This document shows positions 10,802 through 23,000 of a stretch of DNA of 64,000 bases, piece by piece; positions within the stretch are counted from its first letter, which is position 1; every line of letters begins with the position of its first letter. The stretch is from Diplonema japonicum (lineage: Eukaryota; Euglenozoa; Diplonemea; Diplonemida; Diplonemidae). The stretch is from positions 451,001 through 515,000 of the forward strand of contig OZ025703.1 of assembly GCA_964019335.1 (NCBI GenBank), read 5' to 3'. Position numbers and translations under genes: made by a program. The notes beneath the pieces were generated by a model that was not told where the DNA came from, did not search any database, and saw only the letters and a list, made by a program, of their open reading frames with translations.

Positions 10802-12859
10802 ATGAGTGTGCTATACCACTTAGCGAAGCACTGGAAGATACGATGGGGCTTCACAGATGCCATCTGGAGGCTGGAACTTACGATAATTCTTGCTGTGGTG
10901 CTGATGCTAGGGAGTTTGTTCATCCTGCTGTATACTAGCGTGGCTGGGTTCATGGGCGACATCCCTCCTGGGTTTGCTGTGGTTGCGGTATGCCTGCCGT
11001 GTTTCTGCCTTTTATACTCCCTCAACACAGTTGCTGTATTGCATTGGAATCCTTTTGGGCGTGTGGATCACGAAGCTGCAACGGAGGCTGCTACCCTTCG
11101 CGATGTCGGCGATAGCACCGCTGATGGTTCTGGTGATCCCCGCCTTTGCTTTCAGCAACTGCTCAATGGTATGTGACTACAAAAAGAAGAGGGAAACAAA
11201 AAGAAAAAAACAAAGATTGAGGACGGCCAGCCCTACGCATACATTTTCCTGCTGCTGCTGATGACGTGGGTGCAGGTGCTTATCAACGAGACGTGGCTGC
11301 GTGCTGCGGTTGTGATCTACACCTTCGTGGTGTCAATGTTGATGTTGCTGTTGGAGAAAACAAAGGATAACCGTATGTGCGCCGACATCATCGACTTAAG
11401 CTCGCCTATTGCCTACTTGCTGTTTGGCGTTTGCTACACTATGCTCATCTGCCTTGTCTCGTGGGTCGCACAGCGTATGTGGAGAATCGAAGGAACGCCC
11501 CCCTCACACGAGTCAGTGTACACCCCCACCAGGGTGGTGCTCGATGACAAGACAAAGCTCCTCGACGCGATCGACCTCCTGCGAGGAAGGGGCATCGATG
11601 ATGAAGTCGACGAGCTGGAGCGGCTTGCTCAGAATGCAACGAAGCTCGCGGGTGTGACTGTCATGCCTGGTGTCCCTTACGCGGACTCTCCTGTCGCGAA
11701 GCGGCACTCCGCCCGTTCGATCATGTCACACAGTGGCAACGCAGAGTGCGATCTGGTATGTCGCCGACTTGATTGAAACCACGCACAGTACTCTGTCATC
11801 GAATCCGAATGCCAGCCCCTGTCGACACGCGAGCAGCAATGCGGGCGTGAGAGCTACGGTCTCTACTCCTTCTGCACCTCCACAGGCGACTTGCTCGGCA
11901 AATCGTACGAGTCAATGGCCAAGTCCAACGGCCATATGGTTACTGCCTCGTCCCTCCCTCCTGAGACGCCCACCGCTTGGGAGCCGTCTCCCGAGGACTA
12001 CATCGGGATGCTCCCTGATGGCTTCGGGCAGGAGTACAACCCAAAGAACGAGTCGTACCTTGTCGTGAAACACTTTGAGACACTTTTGTCGGAACCAGAG
12101 GTGTGGGGGAGAAAAAGAAAAATCACAAAAAAAAAAAAAAAAAAAAAAAAGTTGGTGCAGCATCTGGGCAAAGGTGGTGTGTTGTTCTGCATGGCGTGCA
12201 AGCTGCGGAAGGACCTGACAGAGTCGGAGGTCAGGCTTATCGAGTGCTTCGTGAACATGTCGTCCTTCGAGGACGAGGTGAAGGAGGCAGGCACCATCCC
12301 CGTTGATATGCGTGCAGAGAGCGCTGTGGACTTCACCTTCTGGAGGAACACTGCTGCGTACTACCTACCGGGGATCAAGAAGGAGGACGTGAACGCGGCG
12401 GTCATCAGCTCGTACGCGTACCAGAAGGCGTGCCAGCCGTCGGGGACATATGTCTGGAATGATGTGCAGGGGGAGAACACCTTCAGGATAACCAAAAGCA
12501 TCATCCCGCTTGTGTTCAAGGTCACCATTCAGTTCAAGTGCAGCGACGTGCCTGAGGAGTTCCTCCCGCAGTTCTCAGGGCACATGTCGGGTCTGCAGGT
12601 GCACAAGGCGGTGCTCATGGAGAGGACCCGGAGAAAGAAGGGCGGCTTGGACGTGTGCAAAAAATGCAAATCACTCCTCCTCTACCACTTCCTTCCTGAC
12701 GGTGGTGCCATTGTGGTCAACCCCGTGGCACTTGTGAACACGTCGATTCCTTCCATCTTGGTCTCCATCATAGACAGAGTCGGCAGCTTGGGGGGCAAAG
12801 AGGTCGCAACTTGCGCGAAGCTTGCCCGACAGTACCTCAAAAAGGAGCAAGGGGTGTGA
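10802..12859 (+). CDS. Multipass membrane protein with START-like C-terminal domain
   Basis: The protein is about 624 aa in five exons: 10802-10987, 11031-11168, 11216-11755, 11789-12100 and 12161-12859. All four introns are phase 0 (43, 47, 33 and 60 nt). The 60-nt intron holds an A-run of about 25; read through it gives an artificial poly-Lys stretch. The N-terminal half has about six hydrophobic segments (for example IWRLELTIILAVVLMLGSL and IVYTFVVSMLMLLL-like stretches). The last 200 residues resemble a START lipid-binding fold, including VNTSIPSILVSIIDRVGSLG followed by a long terminal helix. This suggests a membrane-anchored lipid sensor or transfer protein. The START assignment is by pattern only. 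Confidence 0.65.
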
Positions 12860-13910
12860 ACGAGCGCTTTTTTTTGTTCCTTTTTCTTCTTCTTTTTGAA
12901 GGGTTTGGTGCAATTTTTCACTCAATGCCACGATTTTTTTTTTTTCTAGTATAAATGACAATGGGGTAGGGGGGTGGGTGGGTCGCGACAACAACAAATT
13001 TCCGTCTTCTTTCCCAGCACTCTTTTTTTTTCTTTTTACAATAGTGAACACCCCCATGCACACTGAAATTGTATGAGTTTCTTTTTTTCTCTCTCTTCCT
13101 TTCATGGTTCCTGGCGCCTTGGTGTGCTAGCGCTGCTCCTTTATTTGGTTTTTATGATTATCTCGCGTGCTGCTGGAAACTAAGGGGGAAAGAAATGGGG
13201 AACAAAAGAAAGGGGGGGGCGGTCACCAACATGTGATCTTGTTCCACCCTTCGGTTTCTCTCTGCACACTGGAGAAAACTTTTTTATTCTATTATTTTTT
13301 ATATCCCTGTGTGACCCACACAAAGGTACCTATGGTTTTTATTTTTTAAAAGGAGGAGTAGGTGCTCTACCTTCCCATAACTAGCATACCGGTTACAACA
13401 GGTCCACCAGGCAGGATACCTAAAGAAAAACTCATATTTTTCTCTTCGAAAAAAAAAGAAAAAGAGAAAAAAAGAAAAAGAAAGTTACAAAATATTGGGG
13501 CCGCGGCATGGCTTCAGGTTGAGAAAGAAAAAAAAAAATGAAAAAAAAAAGAAAATGACTGTAGTGACAAAAAATAAATATCTGCGCTCACCCCCCCTGC
13601 TGCTGGTTTTTTCCCTTTTTTTTTTTTCGTTAGCTTTATACCTGACGAAAGAAGGGAAGGGAAAGAAAAAAAGAAGGGGGGGGGAAAAAGAATATGGTTC
13701 GCATCCAAAGAGCTTTATTATTTTATCTATTATTGTCAACCAAGAAAATGTTTCACTGGAATTAGATTCGTGGGGAATGAACATTTTTAGGAGTGCAATC
13801 TTTTTCGGGGGGGAAATGCTTCCCGCTGGCTCAAATCTTGGTTTACAGTACCTTTTTTTTTTTTTTTTTTGTGTTTCGGTCTATTTTTTTCCAAACAGAG
13901 GATGAATTTA

Positions 13911-13952
<42 letters not shown>

Positions 13953-14375
13953 GAAGTAAAGTAGAAAAGCCAAAAGGTTTGAGAAAGAAAAGTAAAGGGG
14001 GTCGGTGTGACACATGGGCACCCTTTTTTTTCCCTTTTCTTCTTCCTTCTTTTTTACTGGAACAACTCAACAAAACTTTGAAAAGAATTGTTATTGTAAA
14101 AAAAAAAAAGAAAAGAGTAGAGGCAGCCTGTCCGTTTATCCCTGTAAAACGGCTTGCACAAAAACAATCAGCCGACTCTTTTTTCTTTTCTTTTTTTTTT
14201 CTTCTTCTTATATATTTTATGTTATTTTCTTTTTGACTTTGCGTGTTTTTAATCGACCCCCGATTTATTCCCTACGTTCTTGGAAAAAAAAAAAAAAAAA
14301 AAAAAAAACAAAGAATTCAGACTGTGTTATTTCCTTTTCCACACCTTTTCACCCCCCAAGCAGGTGCGAGGAACT
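12860..14375. other. Homopolymer-rich intergenic desert
   Basis: No credible gene is seen. The stretch is made of A, T, G and C runs, including an A-run of 39 at 13913-13951, several shorter A or T runs, and G runs near 13214 and 13676. Open frames here encode only Lys, Phe and Gly low-complexity sequence. The last 40 bases form a pyrimidine-rich tract ending CAG at 14363, just before the next gene. Confidence 0.8.
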
Positions 14376-14921
14376 ATGTTCTGCCCCCCACAGCGTGCAG
14401 GGGCGGTTGCAAGCCTCCCACCGCAGACAAGGGAACACAACAAGAGTACGAAATATGTCCCGTGGCGTGCTGACATTCTAGACAGCTTGCTGGTCGGGGC
14501 TGAGTCTCCAGGACCTATCTACTTGCCAGAAGCAAGGAAAGGGAGTATGTGTGTCTTCCCCCATGCCAGGAGGAGCAACCCTGTAGACAACAGCAAGGTG
14601 TGCGGCCGGACCGCGACAGAGACGCCAGGCCCGGGTGCCCACAACGCAAACCTACATGAGACGCGCTTGCGAATCACTTTCGGGAAAAGGCTCATCAAGC
14701 CACTCCGACGTCTTGTACCAGGCCCTGCTTGCTACGACCCAACACTTTCTGTCAAGCACACGCACCTGACCCGTAAGGCATGTAGCATCCCCAAAGCCCC
14801 ACGCGGACCCCTCTTCCCCATCCCGAACCACACCCCTGGTCCCGCCTCAGCCACCATATCCGACATTGGCTTCTACGGCACCACCTTTAACGGCACCTTT
14901 TCAAAGGCAGAGCGATTTTAA
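14376..14921 (+). CDS. SHIPPO/ODF3-like PGP-repeat protein (flagellar)
   Basis: This 181-aa basic protein has at least four Pro-Gly-Pro motifs: SPGPIYLP, ETPGPGAH, VPGPACYD and HTPGPASA. This is the spaced pattern of SHIPPO/STPGR repeats found in proteins of sperm tails and other axonemes, where they bind along microtubules. The start at 14376 follows a pyrimidine-rich tract ending AAGCAG by 12 nt. The upstream open frame is poly-Lys noise. No intron. A C-run of 19 (14968-14986) separates it from the next gene. Confidence 0.75.
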   Translation: MFCPPQRAGAVASLPPQTREHNKSTKYVPWRADILDSLLVGAESPGPIYLPEARKGSMCVFPHARRSNPVDNSKVCGRTATETPGPGAHNANLHETRLRITFGKRLIKPLRRLVPGPACYDPTLSVKHTHLTRKACSIPKAPRGPLFPIPNHTPGPASATISDIGFYGTTFNGTFSKAERF

Positions 14922-15029
14922 CCCGATGGCTGCTTCCGCAGTTTTGCGCAAAGATTTTATTCTTTTACCCCCCCCCCCCCCCCCCCGTTTTGTTGTCCCA
15001 CGCCTTGCAGGTTGTACACATGCCGCACC

Positions 15030-18000
15030 ATGCGGGCGCCTAACGGGTACTACGGCTTCAAGCACAAGCAGACCGCAGTCGAGATCATCTACAGCAGCAA
15101 CGAGCTCCCGCTTCTATGGGGCAGCAGCTCGAAAATAGGTGGCCGGTGGAAGAGCGACATGGCCAGGAAGACGGGGACGGCGTCGCCGGACGGGACAGCT
15201 CGGGACGAGGAGGTTGGCGCTGCTGTCGCCTGCACCCACGAAGGGAACTGCGATGTGTCAGACTTCGGAAAGGTACTGATGTACAAGAGAGCCGCAAAGG
15301 CGCAGGGGCTTGAGCAGCGAATGGAGCCCCTGCCTGTTAAAACCAGCACCCAGCCTAGCCAGGCAGCTCCCCCGAAAAGCAAACGATGGAAGGCACGTGT
15401 CCAACAGAACGAGAATCCCGAGGTCCCCAGGCTGCCTGTGCGGAGCAAACCTGCCAAGCAGCTTGAAGCTGCGCACGTAGGTGAAATGCTACAGGCCCGT
15501 ACTCTTGGTGAGGGGCAGCAGGTACAGCCCCCTTGCCGCACTTCTCTTCCGCCGTTGAAGCTTCCCCGCGAGGTGTGCGATGTGCTGACCCGTTCGGACC
15601 CCCTGTCGAAGGTGAAGACACCTGAAGTAGGAAAGATAGTGCCGCCTGACGAACAAGTTGACAGAAGCAAGTCACCGCCCATCCCCTTGCGGGACTCTCG
15701 CATCTCTTTGCAGACTCTGAAGGACGGCCCAGATGAGATCAGGAAGATCAAATGCATCTTAGACGAGATACGCGAAAACGTGGACGTAAGGTACTTCATG
15801 GACGAAGACGACGACAGTGGCAGGAGGGTGAGGGAACGTGGGGGTGGGGGTGGGGGTGACAAGTACCCGACAAAAGCACGGCCGGTTTTGAAGGAGCTGG
15901 GAACGAGGGCTGACTCCTGGTCTGAGCCTGAACGACACATACCTACCGACAATCCTGCACCTTCGGTGCCGAGGAAGAATAGCGCAAGGAAGCTTGTTGA
16001 TAAGACGGCACCAGCAGCAGCTCCAGTGCAGGCATCCACTTCGGCCACCATCAGCATCTCTACCATTGCGCCACACCAAGCTGTGATACACGCTCCGGAA
16101 GGCACCAGGGTGCCTACGAATTTCCTTCCTTTCTACAGGGAAGAGATAACAACGAACGGTATCAGACGCATCCTCTACGAGGTGAAGGTGCAATGCGGTG
16201 ACGGTAGCACCACGACGCAGCAGAATCGCTCCTTCACCGAGGGTGTCACGTGGGGCAGCCTGCATTCCTTTGAGGCCAGCAAGCACAGGCAGATTTCGCC
16301 GATCGGAAAGTACCATTCAGCGAAACTCATCTGCAAAGAAACGCTGAACTCTGATGAGCAGACTACAGAGAAGATGACACTGGGATATGAACGCAAATTT
16401 GTAGGGTTTGCAAACGGGGAGCATGTGCACAGGGAGGCATTGCATGTGGAAGATGGACAACCTACTTCACACCATGAAAAAGCGAAAGAAGAAAACGAAA
16501 CTGATAAGAAAGAAGGCTGCGAAATCGTGGCGTTGCAGGTTGAAGCACGAAAAAGCGAAGAGGAAGAAGAAAAAGAAAAGGAAAAGCAGGAAACAATATC
16601 ATCACACGAGAAAGGTGAGGAGGTGAAGAAAGAAACGGAACCCGTCAAACAAGAAGGAACAGAGTTGTTGGACAGCAATCAGGAGGGAAGCTGTAAACAA
16701 CGGGAAGAAGAGCGAAGCGAGGAGTGGGGACAACAAACGGAAGCTCAGCCGGTAGAACCGGTAGGATGGGAACAGCACAACAGCAAACTAAAAGTAGAAA
16801 CAACAAGACCAAAAATAGAAGTGAAGGTACCAGTAGGTGTGGCAGCTGAAAATAGTGAACCAGAAGACCCCCCGGCTCCATGGCAAGAAGAACGGAGAAG
16901 CACCCGTGTTTCTCTGCACGGCATCAGCGAAGATAACAACGAAAGCAACAAACTTGCTAACAGCCAGACTGACACTTACTCAGGAGAGAGATGCAAGAGG
17001 CCTGGTGGTACGCAAAGCATCGCAAGCAGCAAGAGTGACTGGGATCTTGGCGTCGACTCCCCCAGCATGCCTATCCCTATGTATAACTTCAAGAAGATAT
17101 CGATTGACGTTAGCATCGCAAGTAGCTCGAATGAAGGATGGTCGATAAAGGACAAGGCCAGCCTTCTGGAAGTCAGCGTGAGCGACTACATCGGGGAAAT
17201 AGACGCGCGGTCTGTGGACAGCGATGGGTGCACAGAGCTGTCGAGGGCTGAGAGTGAGCCTAATGATGACATCTTCAACTTGCCGCTGCTGTCGCCCACA
17301 TCGAAACCGAAGGACATACCAATGTCAACGAGGTCAGCGGATGCTTACCTTGACAAAGCCAGGAAGGTGAGAAAGTCCCGATTCCAGTCTCGCCTCTCGT
17401 TGTCGATGACTTCGACAGTTACCAAAAGCATGCAGAAGTTACGACGGAAGAACAAACGACAGCAGTCTTTCCACACCAGCGAGACAGAGGCCTGCGTGAC
17501 GGGCATCGAGGTGAAGTACCGCGAGGCGCTGGGCGACTTCAGCCTTGACACCTTTGGAGACATCGACCCCATACGGCGATTCAGCTTGCTGGATATCCTG
17601 ACGAAGGCGTATAACCCGTTCAAAATCAAAGCCTTTATCAACTGCCAGCAGGCTGAGGTCGGGAAGCACGATTTGGTACAACAACCTAAGCAGACACGTC
17701 GCAAGTCCATCATGCCTAACGTTGGGCTGAAGAAGAAGCGAAGCGTGTTTGAACCAGCCCTGGACGTGTCACAGAGGAAGAAAAGTGTGTTAGACCTGAA
17801 CCAGGAAGCCACACCATACACGGCGCTGCTGATCGGTGTTGAGCACTACGCTGATAAGAGGGTAGATCCCTGCAGACACGCAACATGTGATGTGTTTGTT
17901 TTGGCCTCACTTCTCAGGAGCCTGGGGTACAACGTCACGGGGATGTACTGCGGTGCACAGGAGCCGTTGCAGCCGACAAAGGAAAACATTGCAGAAAGGA

Positions 18001-19758
18001 TTGCAGCTGAGAAGGAAAATGCAAAAGCAAGCGGGGGACAGCTGCTAATATATTTCACAGGGCGCACCGTGGATCTTGATGAGGGCACAGTGCTGCTTCC
18101 TATGGAGCTGAAGCTGCGTCCCGGCGGCGAGCTGAGCCCCGAATCAGGGGTCATGATGCAAGATTTGAAAGTAACCAAGGACAAATTGGCTAGCCCGCGC
18201 AAACAGGAGGACACAGTAAGAGACACAATCGTGATTATCGATTCATACAGCATGGGGGGCGTGAAGAACGCACTGAGCCAGTACCCCAACGGATTCGGGA
18301 GCATCACCAGTACTTCAGGCTGCGGACACTTCTCAGTATCATACGGTCCGGTCCACTGTGGCGGGGTGCTGTCCTACTACATAACAAAGGGCCTGGAGGG
18401 AGCCGCGGCCCGTGATGGCAAGATCACGAACAACACACTAAACCTGTACGTCAAGTCAAAGCTGCTGAACAACAAGTTCAAAGATAGCCAAATACGTACA
18501 ACTTCCGATAACCTGCAGATAGGGGATCTGGACCTTTCTCCCGTGCGAATAGCAAAGACAAAAAAGGAGTTGCAACTCGAGAAAATCGAGGCAAGGCTTT
18601 TGCTGAACAGGTACATCATGACAGGCAGCATTGACATCATCATGGACTTAGTGCAGCTCGGGAGGGAGCTGAACGAAAGGATGAAGACCTTGCTGCTGAC
18701 GAATAATAAGACGAAGAAGGGTGCGAAGATCTTTGCGTCGTCGATAGAAACAGTGAAGGTGTCGCAAGAAGTCGTACGCTTGGTGCAGAACATGCTGCAC
18801 GTGCGGCCCTTCACCATCGTGTCCTTGCTGTTTTCGCAAGAGTTGTTCGTGACTTTCGAGACAGAGGAGCTGAACAGCGGGCACATGGACATCAACATCT
18901 TGAAGCAGTGGGAGACCGACATCGAAAGCTGGGCTGCGAAGAGGGTCACCTACAAGATCGTCACAACAACAAACACGTTGTACATCAAGGTGAAGGGCAA
19001 GGCTGTGTACGAGGACATGGTACAGCGGTTCCGCAACGGAGAGGTAACACACCTCTGTGGGTACCCGATACAAAATGTACGCCAGGGCGTAGTGGTGTCT
19101 ATCCTGGGCTCTGTCAAAACATGGTGCAGGCTCGACAAGGCATCACGGATCGGTACCTTGGACGATCTCATACATATTACAAAGATCAGCAGCTGGGAGG
19201 GATTGAAGAGGAAACACGAAGCAGCAACACTCATCCAAAAAATGTGGAAGGGACAAAAAGTGCGTGCGCTATTCCGCATCACGAAGTACATTGTGCAAAC
19301 AGAAGAGGCGGAGAGGGAACAAACAGATCTCTACATTGTCCAGGAGCTGACAAATCTGTGGGAAACAGCACGGGAGGAACAGAGAAATATTGTCAAAGAA
19401 TCGGAGGCTGTGTACCGTTCTGAAATAGAGGAATGGGAGGGAGAAGATAGAGAGTCCATCTATCAAAAAGGGTTGAGGGGCACCCAGATACACGAGGCCA
19501 TCAAGAGAAGTGCTATTATAGAAAACAACAAGCTCGCATGGCTAAGCATCACTGCGGAGGCGGGGTTTTCAACACTTGAGATTCAAACTGTGAGCGATAT
19601 CTCCTACATGATAAGGTATGCTTGCTACTTGTCACAATACTCACAATGCTCGCAGGCAAGAGAAGCTCACGTTTAAGTATTTAACAAAGCGTGCCGCCAT
19701 CATCGATGAGGAGCGCCGCGCATGGCTGAAGATTAGCAACAGCTGGGGTGTAGTGTGA
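15030..19758 (+). CDS. Large protein with inactive caspase-like domain and IQ motif
   Basis: The protein is about 1,562 aa in two exons, 15030-19615 and 19656-19758; the 40-nt intron is phase 2. The first 920 residues are disordered, basic, then Lys/Glu-rich. Residues about 925-1170 have the metacaspase/caspase (C14) layout, starting TALLIGVEHYADKRVDPCRHA. At the catalytic His site (SGHG-like) it reads YFTGRT, residues 1008-1013. At the catalytic Cys site (D-C-C-H-S-G-like) it reads DSYSMG, residues 1071-1076. Both catalytic residues are therefore absent. An IQ motif, IQKMWKGQKVRALFR, starts near residue 1402 and should bind calmodulin-type proteins. A helical tail with two related segments ends it. 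A scaffold or Ca2+-linked role is inferred. Confidence 0.8.
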
Positions 19759-20012
19759 TGTCGTTTCAACTCAATGCTGACCCTTACCAGGGCCACAAAG
19801 TCTTTCAGTTGCATGTTTTCCCCCCCCTCGGTTTGAGCGTGACCGCACCCATGCAGCGCTGTGGTGGAGAGAGACCGCCTTCTGTCTGTGTCTGTTGCTT
19901 ACTGTCGTCTCTCCTGTCGTTCTGTGATGCTCCCCTTTTCAAAAAACTAAAAGAAGAAGAAAAGAAAACACCCCAATAGGTGGGATCCGCAAAAAAGGGA
20001 GAGAAATAAAAA

Positions 20013-23000
20013 ATGTCTGATTATGTAAAAGCAAAAAATTTCAAAGCCGCACACAAGCATGCGGTTTCCGAGAATCTTGCAGGTGGCGTCTTGCAGGTGG
20101 AAGGTATGCTCACCCCCCCCCCCCCCCCCCCCACCACGGGGTATTATATGGTGGGTTAGCCAGCCTACATATTTAGAAATTCATATCTAGTCAATAACAT
20201 CGTAAAGATTGAATAATATATCTAAGATGTTAAGCAGCACAGCCAGATGCGCTGTGATATCTTGTTTTTATCCAGTGCGAATTTCTAGTTGACTTCGCTA
20301 AGCAAAGCGAGCCCCATCCTTGGTACTTCTGTGGACCATATCAGAAAACCCTTTCCCCGACTGGTCCGGTACCGTTCTCTGAGATTCTCCGCCTCTCTTG
20401 CGGTGAAGCTGCGGAATATTCCGCCAAAGTTACTGGACACCTTGCACAAAAGCATCCCTGTAGACAGGGTTCTGAACCGGGTAAGACCTTCCGTCTTTTT
20501 TGTTTACAGCAACAGCCACACGTACGTCCGATTTCCTCCTGCACCTAATGAGGGCTACATACAGCCCCGTGCGCAAAGCACTGATGGTGCGAGACCCATT
20601 CCACCTCGTCCATTGGAATTTGTTTATAGTCGCTGCGAATGCAAGCACCATTTAATTCCAACCTTGTTTTCGTCAGGGTTGTTTTTTTTGGGGGGAGAAA
20701 AAAAAGAAAAGAAAAAAAAACAGTGTTGGAGTGTTCAGGGCTTGTTGCGGGGGACTCGATAGGTACTTCCGACCCTTTTGTGAAGCTCATCTTCTCGTCA
20801 CTGTCCAACCAGCAGCAAGCAACCACAGAAGTAGTGAACCGGACGTGCAACCCTGTGTTCAGGTCGCACAACAAGTTTGAGTTCAACGTGGTGAATGAGG
20901 TAGACAAGCTGCGCATCGAAGTTTTCGACAGGGATCTGTACCCCCTTCCGCATAAAGAGCTGATGGCGGTCTGCGAAACGGAACTCGGTGCGAGCACCAA
21001 GGCCGGCTCTGACGGTACGCTCTCCTTGTACTTCCGCCACCCAAAAGGAACCGGTGCCGAATTGGACGGCTACACACCTGACAAACACGGGGTGGTGAAG
21101 CTGCGATTCTTCTACAGCTACAGCGCAACTGCCAACACACATGCAGCAGAAGACATCACTGTAGAGCAGGAAGAGCTTGAATGGGCGAAGCTCATAGACG
21201 TCTGCGGCCGATTTAGCGCGCACCTAGGGTACATGTGCAACCCACTCTGGTACTGGCTTGAAACTTGCATGTGGGTGAGGCCTTTTGAATCAGCCTTCTG
21301 GTGCCTCCTCATCTTCTGCTCCGTGTTCCTCTTCAATAACCTGCTCTCAGCGTGGTTCCCGGGTTTAATGTTAGTCGGCTTTTTGAAGAATTATGCGCAG
21401 AGCGTGAAGGCCGCTGGGAGACCGGTGGTCGAAGAAGAAGTTGTACCATTTGACTGGAGGGAGTGCGCTAGAACCACACAAGTGTCATTAGCATACTACT
21501 GCGAAATGCTTGACTGGTGGCATGCGTATGCAGCTGTCTTTACTACTCATCAATCCACAATAGGGTGTACGCATGGGAGAGGCCTGATACCGCAATGGCC
21601 CTCACAAAGCTTTTCGCTGTATGGACTATTGCCATCTTGCTGCTGCCGTTCCCACCCCTGCGATACTGGTTCTTCCTCTTCAGTATGTTCTAAATCACCA
21701 TCTCCACTTTTACTTTATTTTTTCTAGTGTGCTACATGTACATCTTGTACCCCATGCACACGAACTCACCCCGCCTTATGGGCGTCCACATGGAGGCAGT
21801 GTCACGATGGATGAATGCTTTCAGCTTACGGAACTTCGAGCTCTTCGTCTTGGTATGTCGTTGCTTTTTGTTGGTAACCAGCACACAGCCGCATCTTCCT
21901 GAGAAGATGCAGCAATACGTCCCGAAGAGTAAGGAAAGGCAGATGGAAGCCTGGTTGGAGTCCGAGCTGCCGCCTGTGCCCACGCTGACGATGCAGTACG
22001 ACCAGTGGAAGAGTATGGCACACATCCACGAAAACCCATATCGCAGAATACAACAACGAACGCGAGAAGCTCAAGTGCCTCATGGAACTCAAGAAAGACA
22101 AGTTCCTTAATGAAAACGGCAAACCTGCAGTCCCCGCCTCCAAGGGGCGCCTGGAGGTCACTGTGGTGTCGTCCTCAGGGTTTGCCACAGACGATTCTGG
22201 TAGCTGCGATCCTTACGTGCAGCTGGCGCTGGGGCTGCAGACGTTCACCACGAGGACCAAAAGCAACACCGTGTCTCCCGTTTGGAATGAAACGTTTGAG
22301 TTCTTGGAAGTGGGTCACCAGTCTGGCGTGCTCTCCATTGCAGTGTGGGACAAGAACTCCTTCTCATTAAACGTATCATTAGGGAACTGCCAGTTGAAAC
22401 TCTCACAAGTTGTAAGGAACGCCTCCCAGCTGTTCGAGCTGCCTCTGATCGGAGAGAAAGCAGGGCCCGATGCTGTTGTAGCCTTGATGGTGAGGGGCAC
22501 GGGTCCCTCTTGGCCGAACGCACGGCAGCAGCATCTCCTCCACGTTGTTGCAGAAGCCGAAGAAGAGAGGAGGAGGGAGGCCATGAAGCGTGCACCTGAC
22601 ACAAGAGTAGGAACTTTGGAAGTAGTCCTGATGTATGGAGCAGGCCTCAAGGTGTGCGACATGAAGACGTCGGACCCGTACTGCCAGCTGGGTCTTACTA
22701 ACCACCCAACCAACGCGAAACCCATGAAGTCCACGACAAAGCCGTCTACACTGAAGCCTGTGTGGAACGAGACATTCACTTTCACCAGCGCAGCATGCAA
22801 GATGAGCTTGAACATCGTGGTGCGCGACAAGGACAAGTTTGGGAAAGACGACGACATGGGCATGTGCAGCGTGAAGCTGAACGACCTCTTCGACGGGGAG
22901 GCTGTCGAGAAGGAGGTCCCCGTCATTCTGGGAGGCAAGCAGTTCGGCGTCATCGCGGTGAACCTCAAAGCCCACAACTTTGGCAGGATCCTCCCTGAGA

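Noticed and set aside
13495-14236. Frames encoding poly-Lys and poly-Phe
   Set aside because: They are made only of A or T homopolymers and short simple repeats.
20289-20762. 157-codon + strand frame inside the long intron
   Set aside because: It overlaps the first C2 exon in another frame and resembles nothing known. The C2 join across the intron is much better supported.
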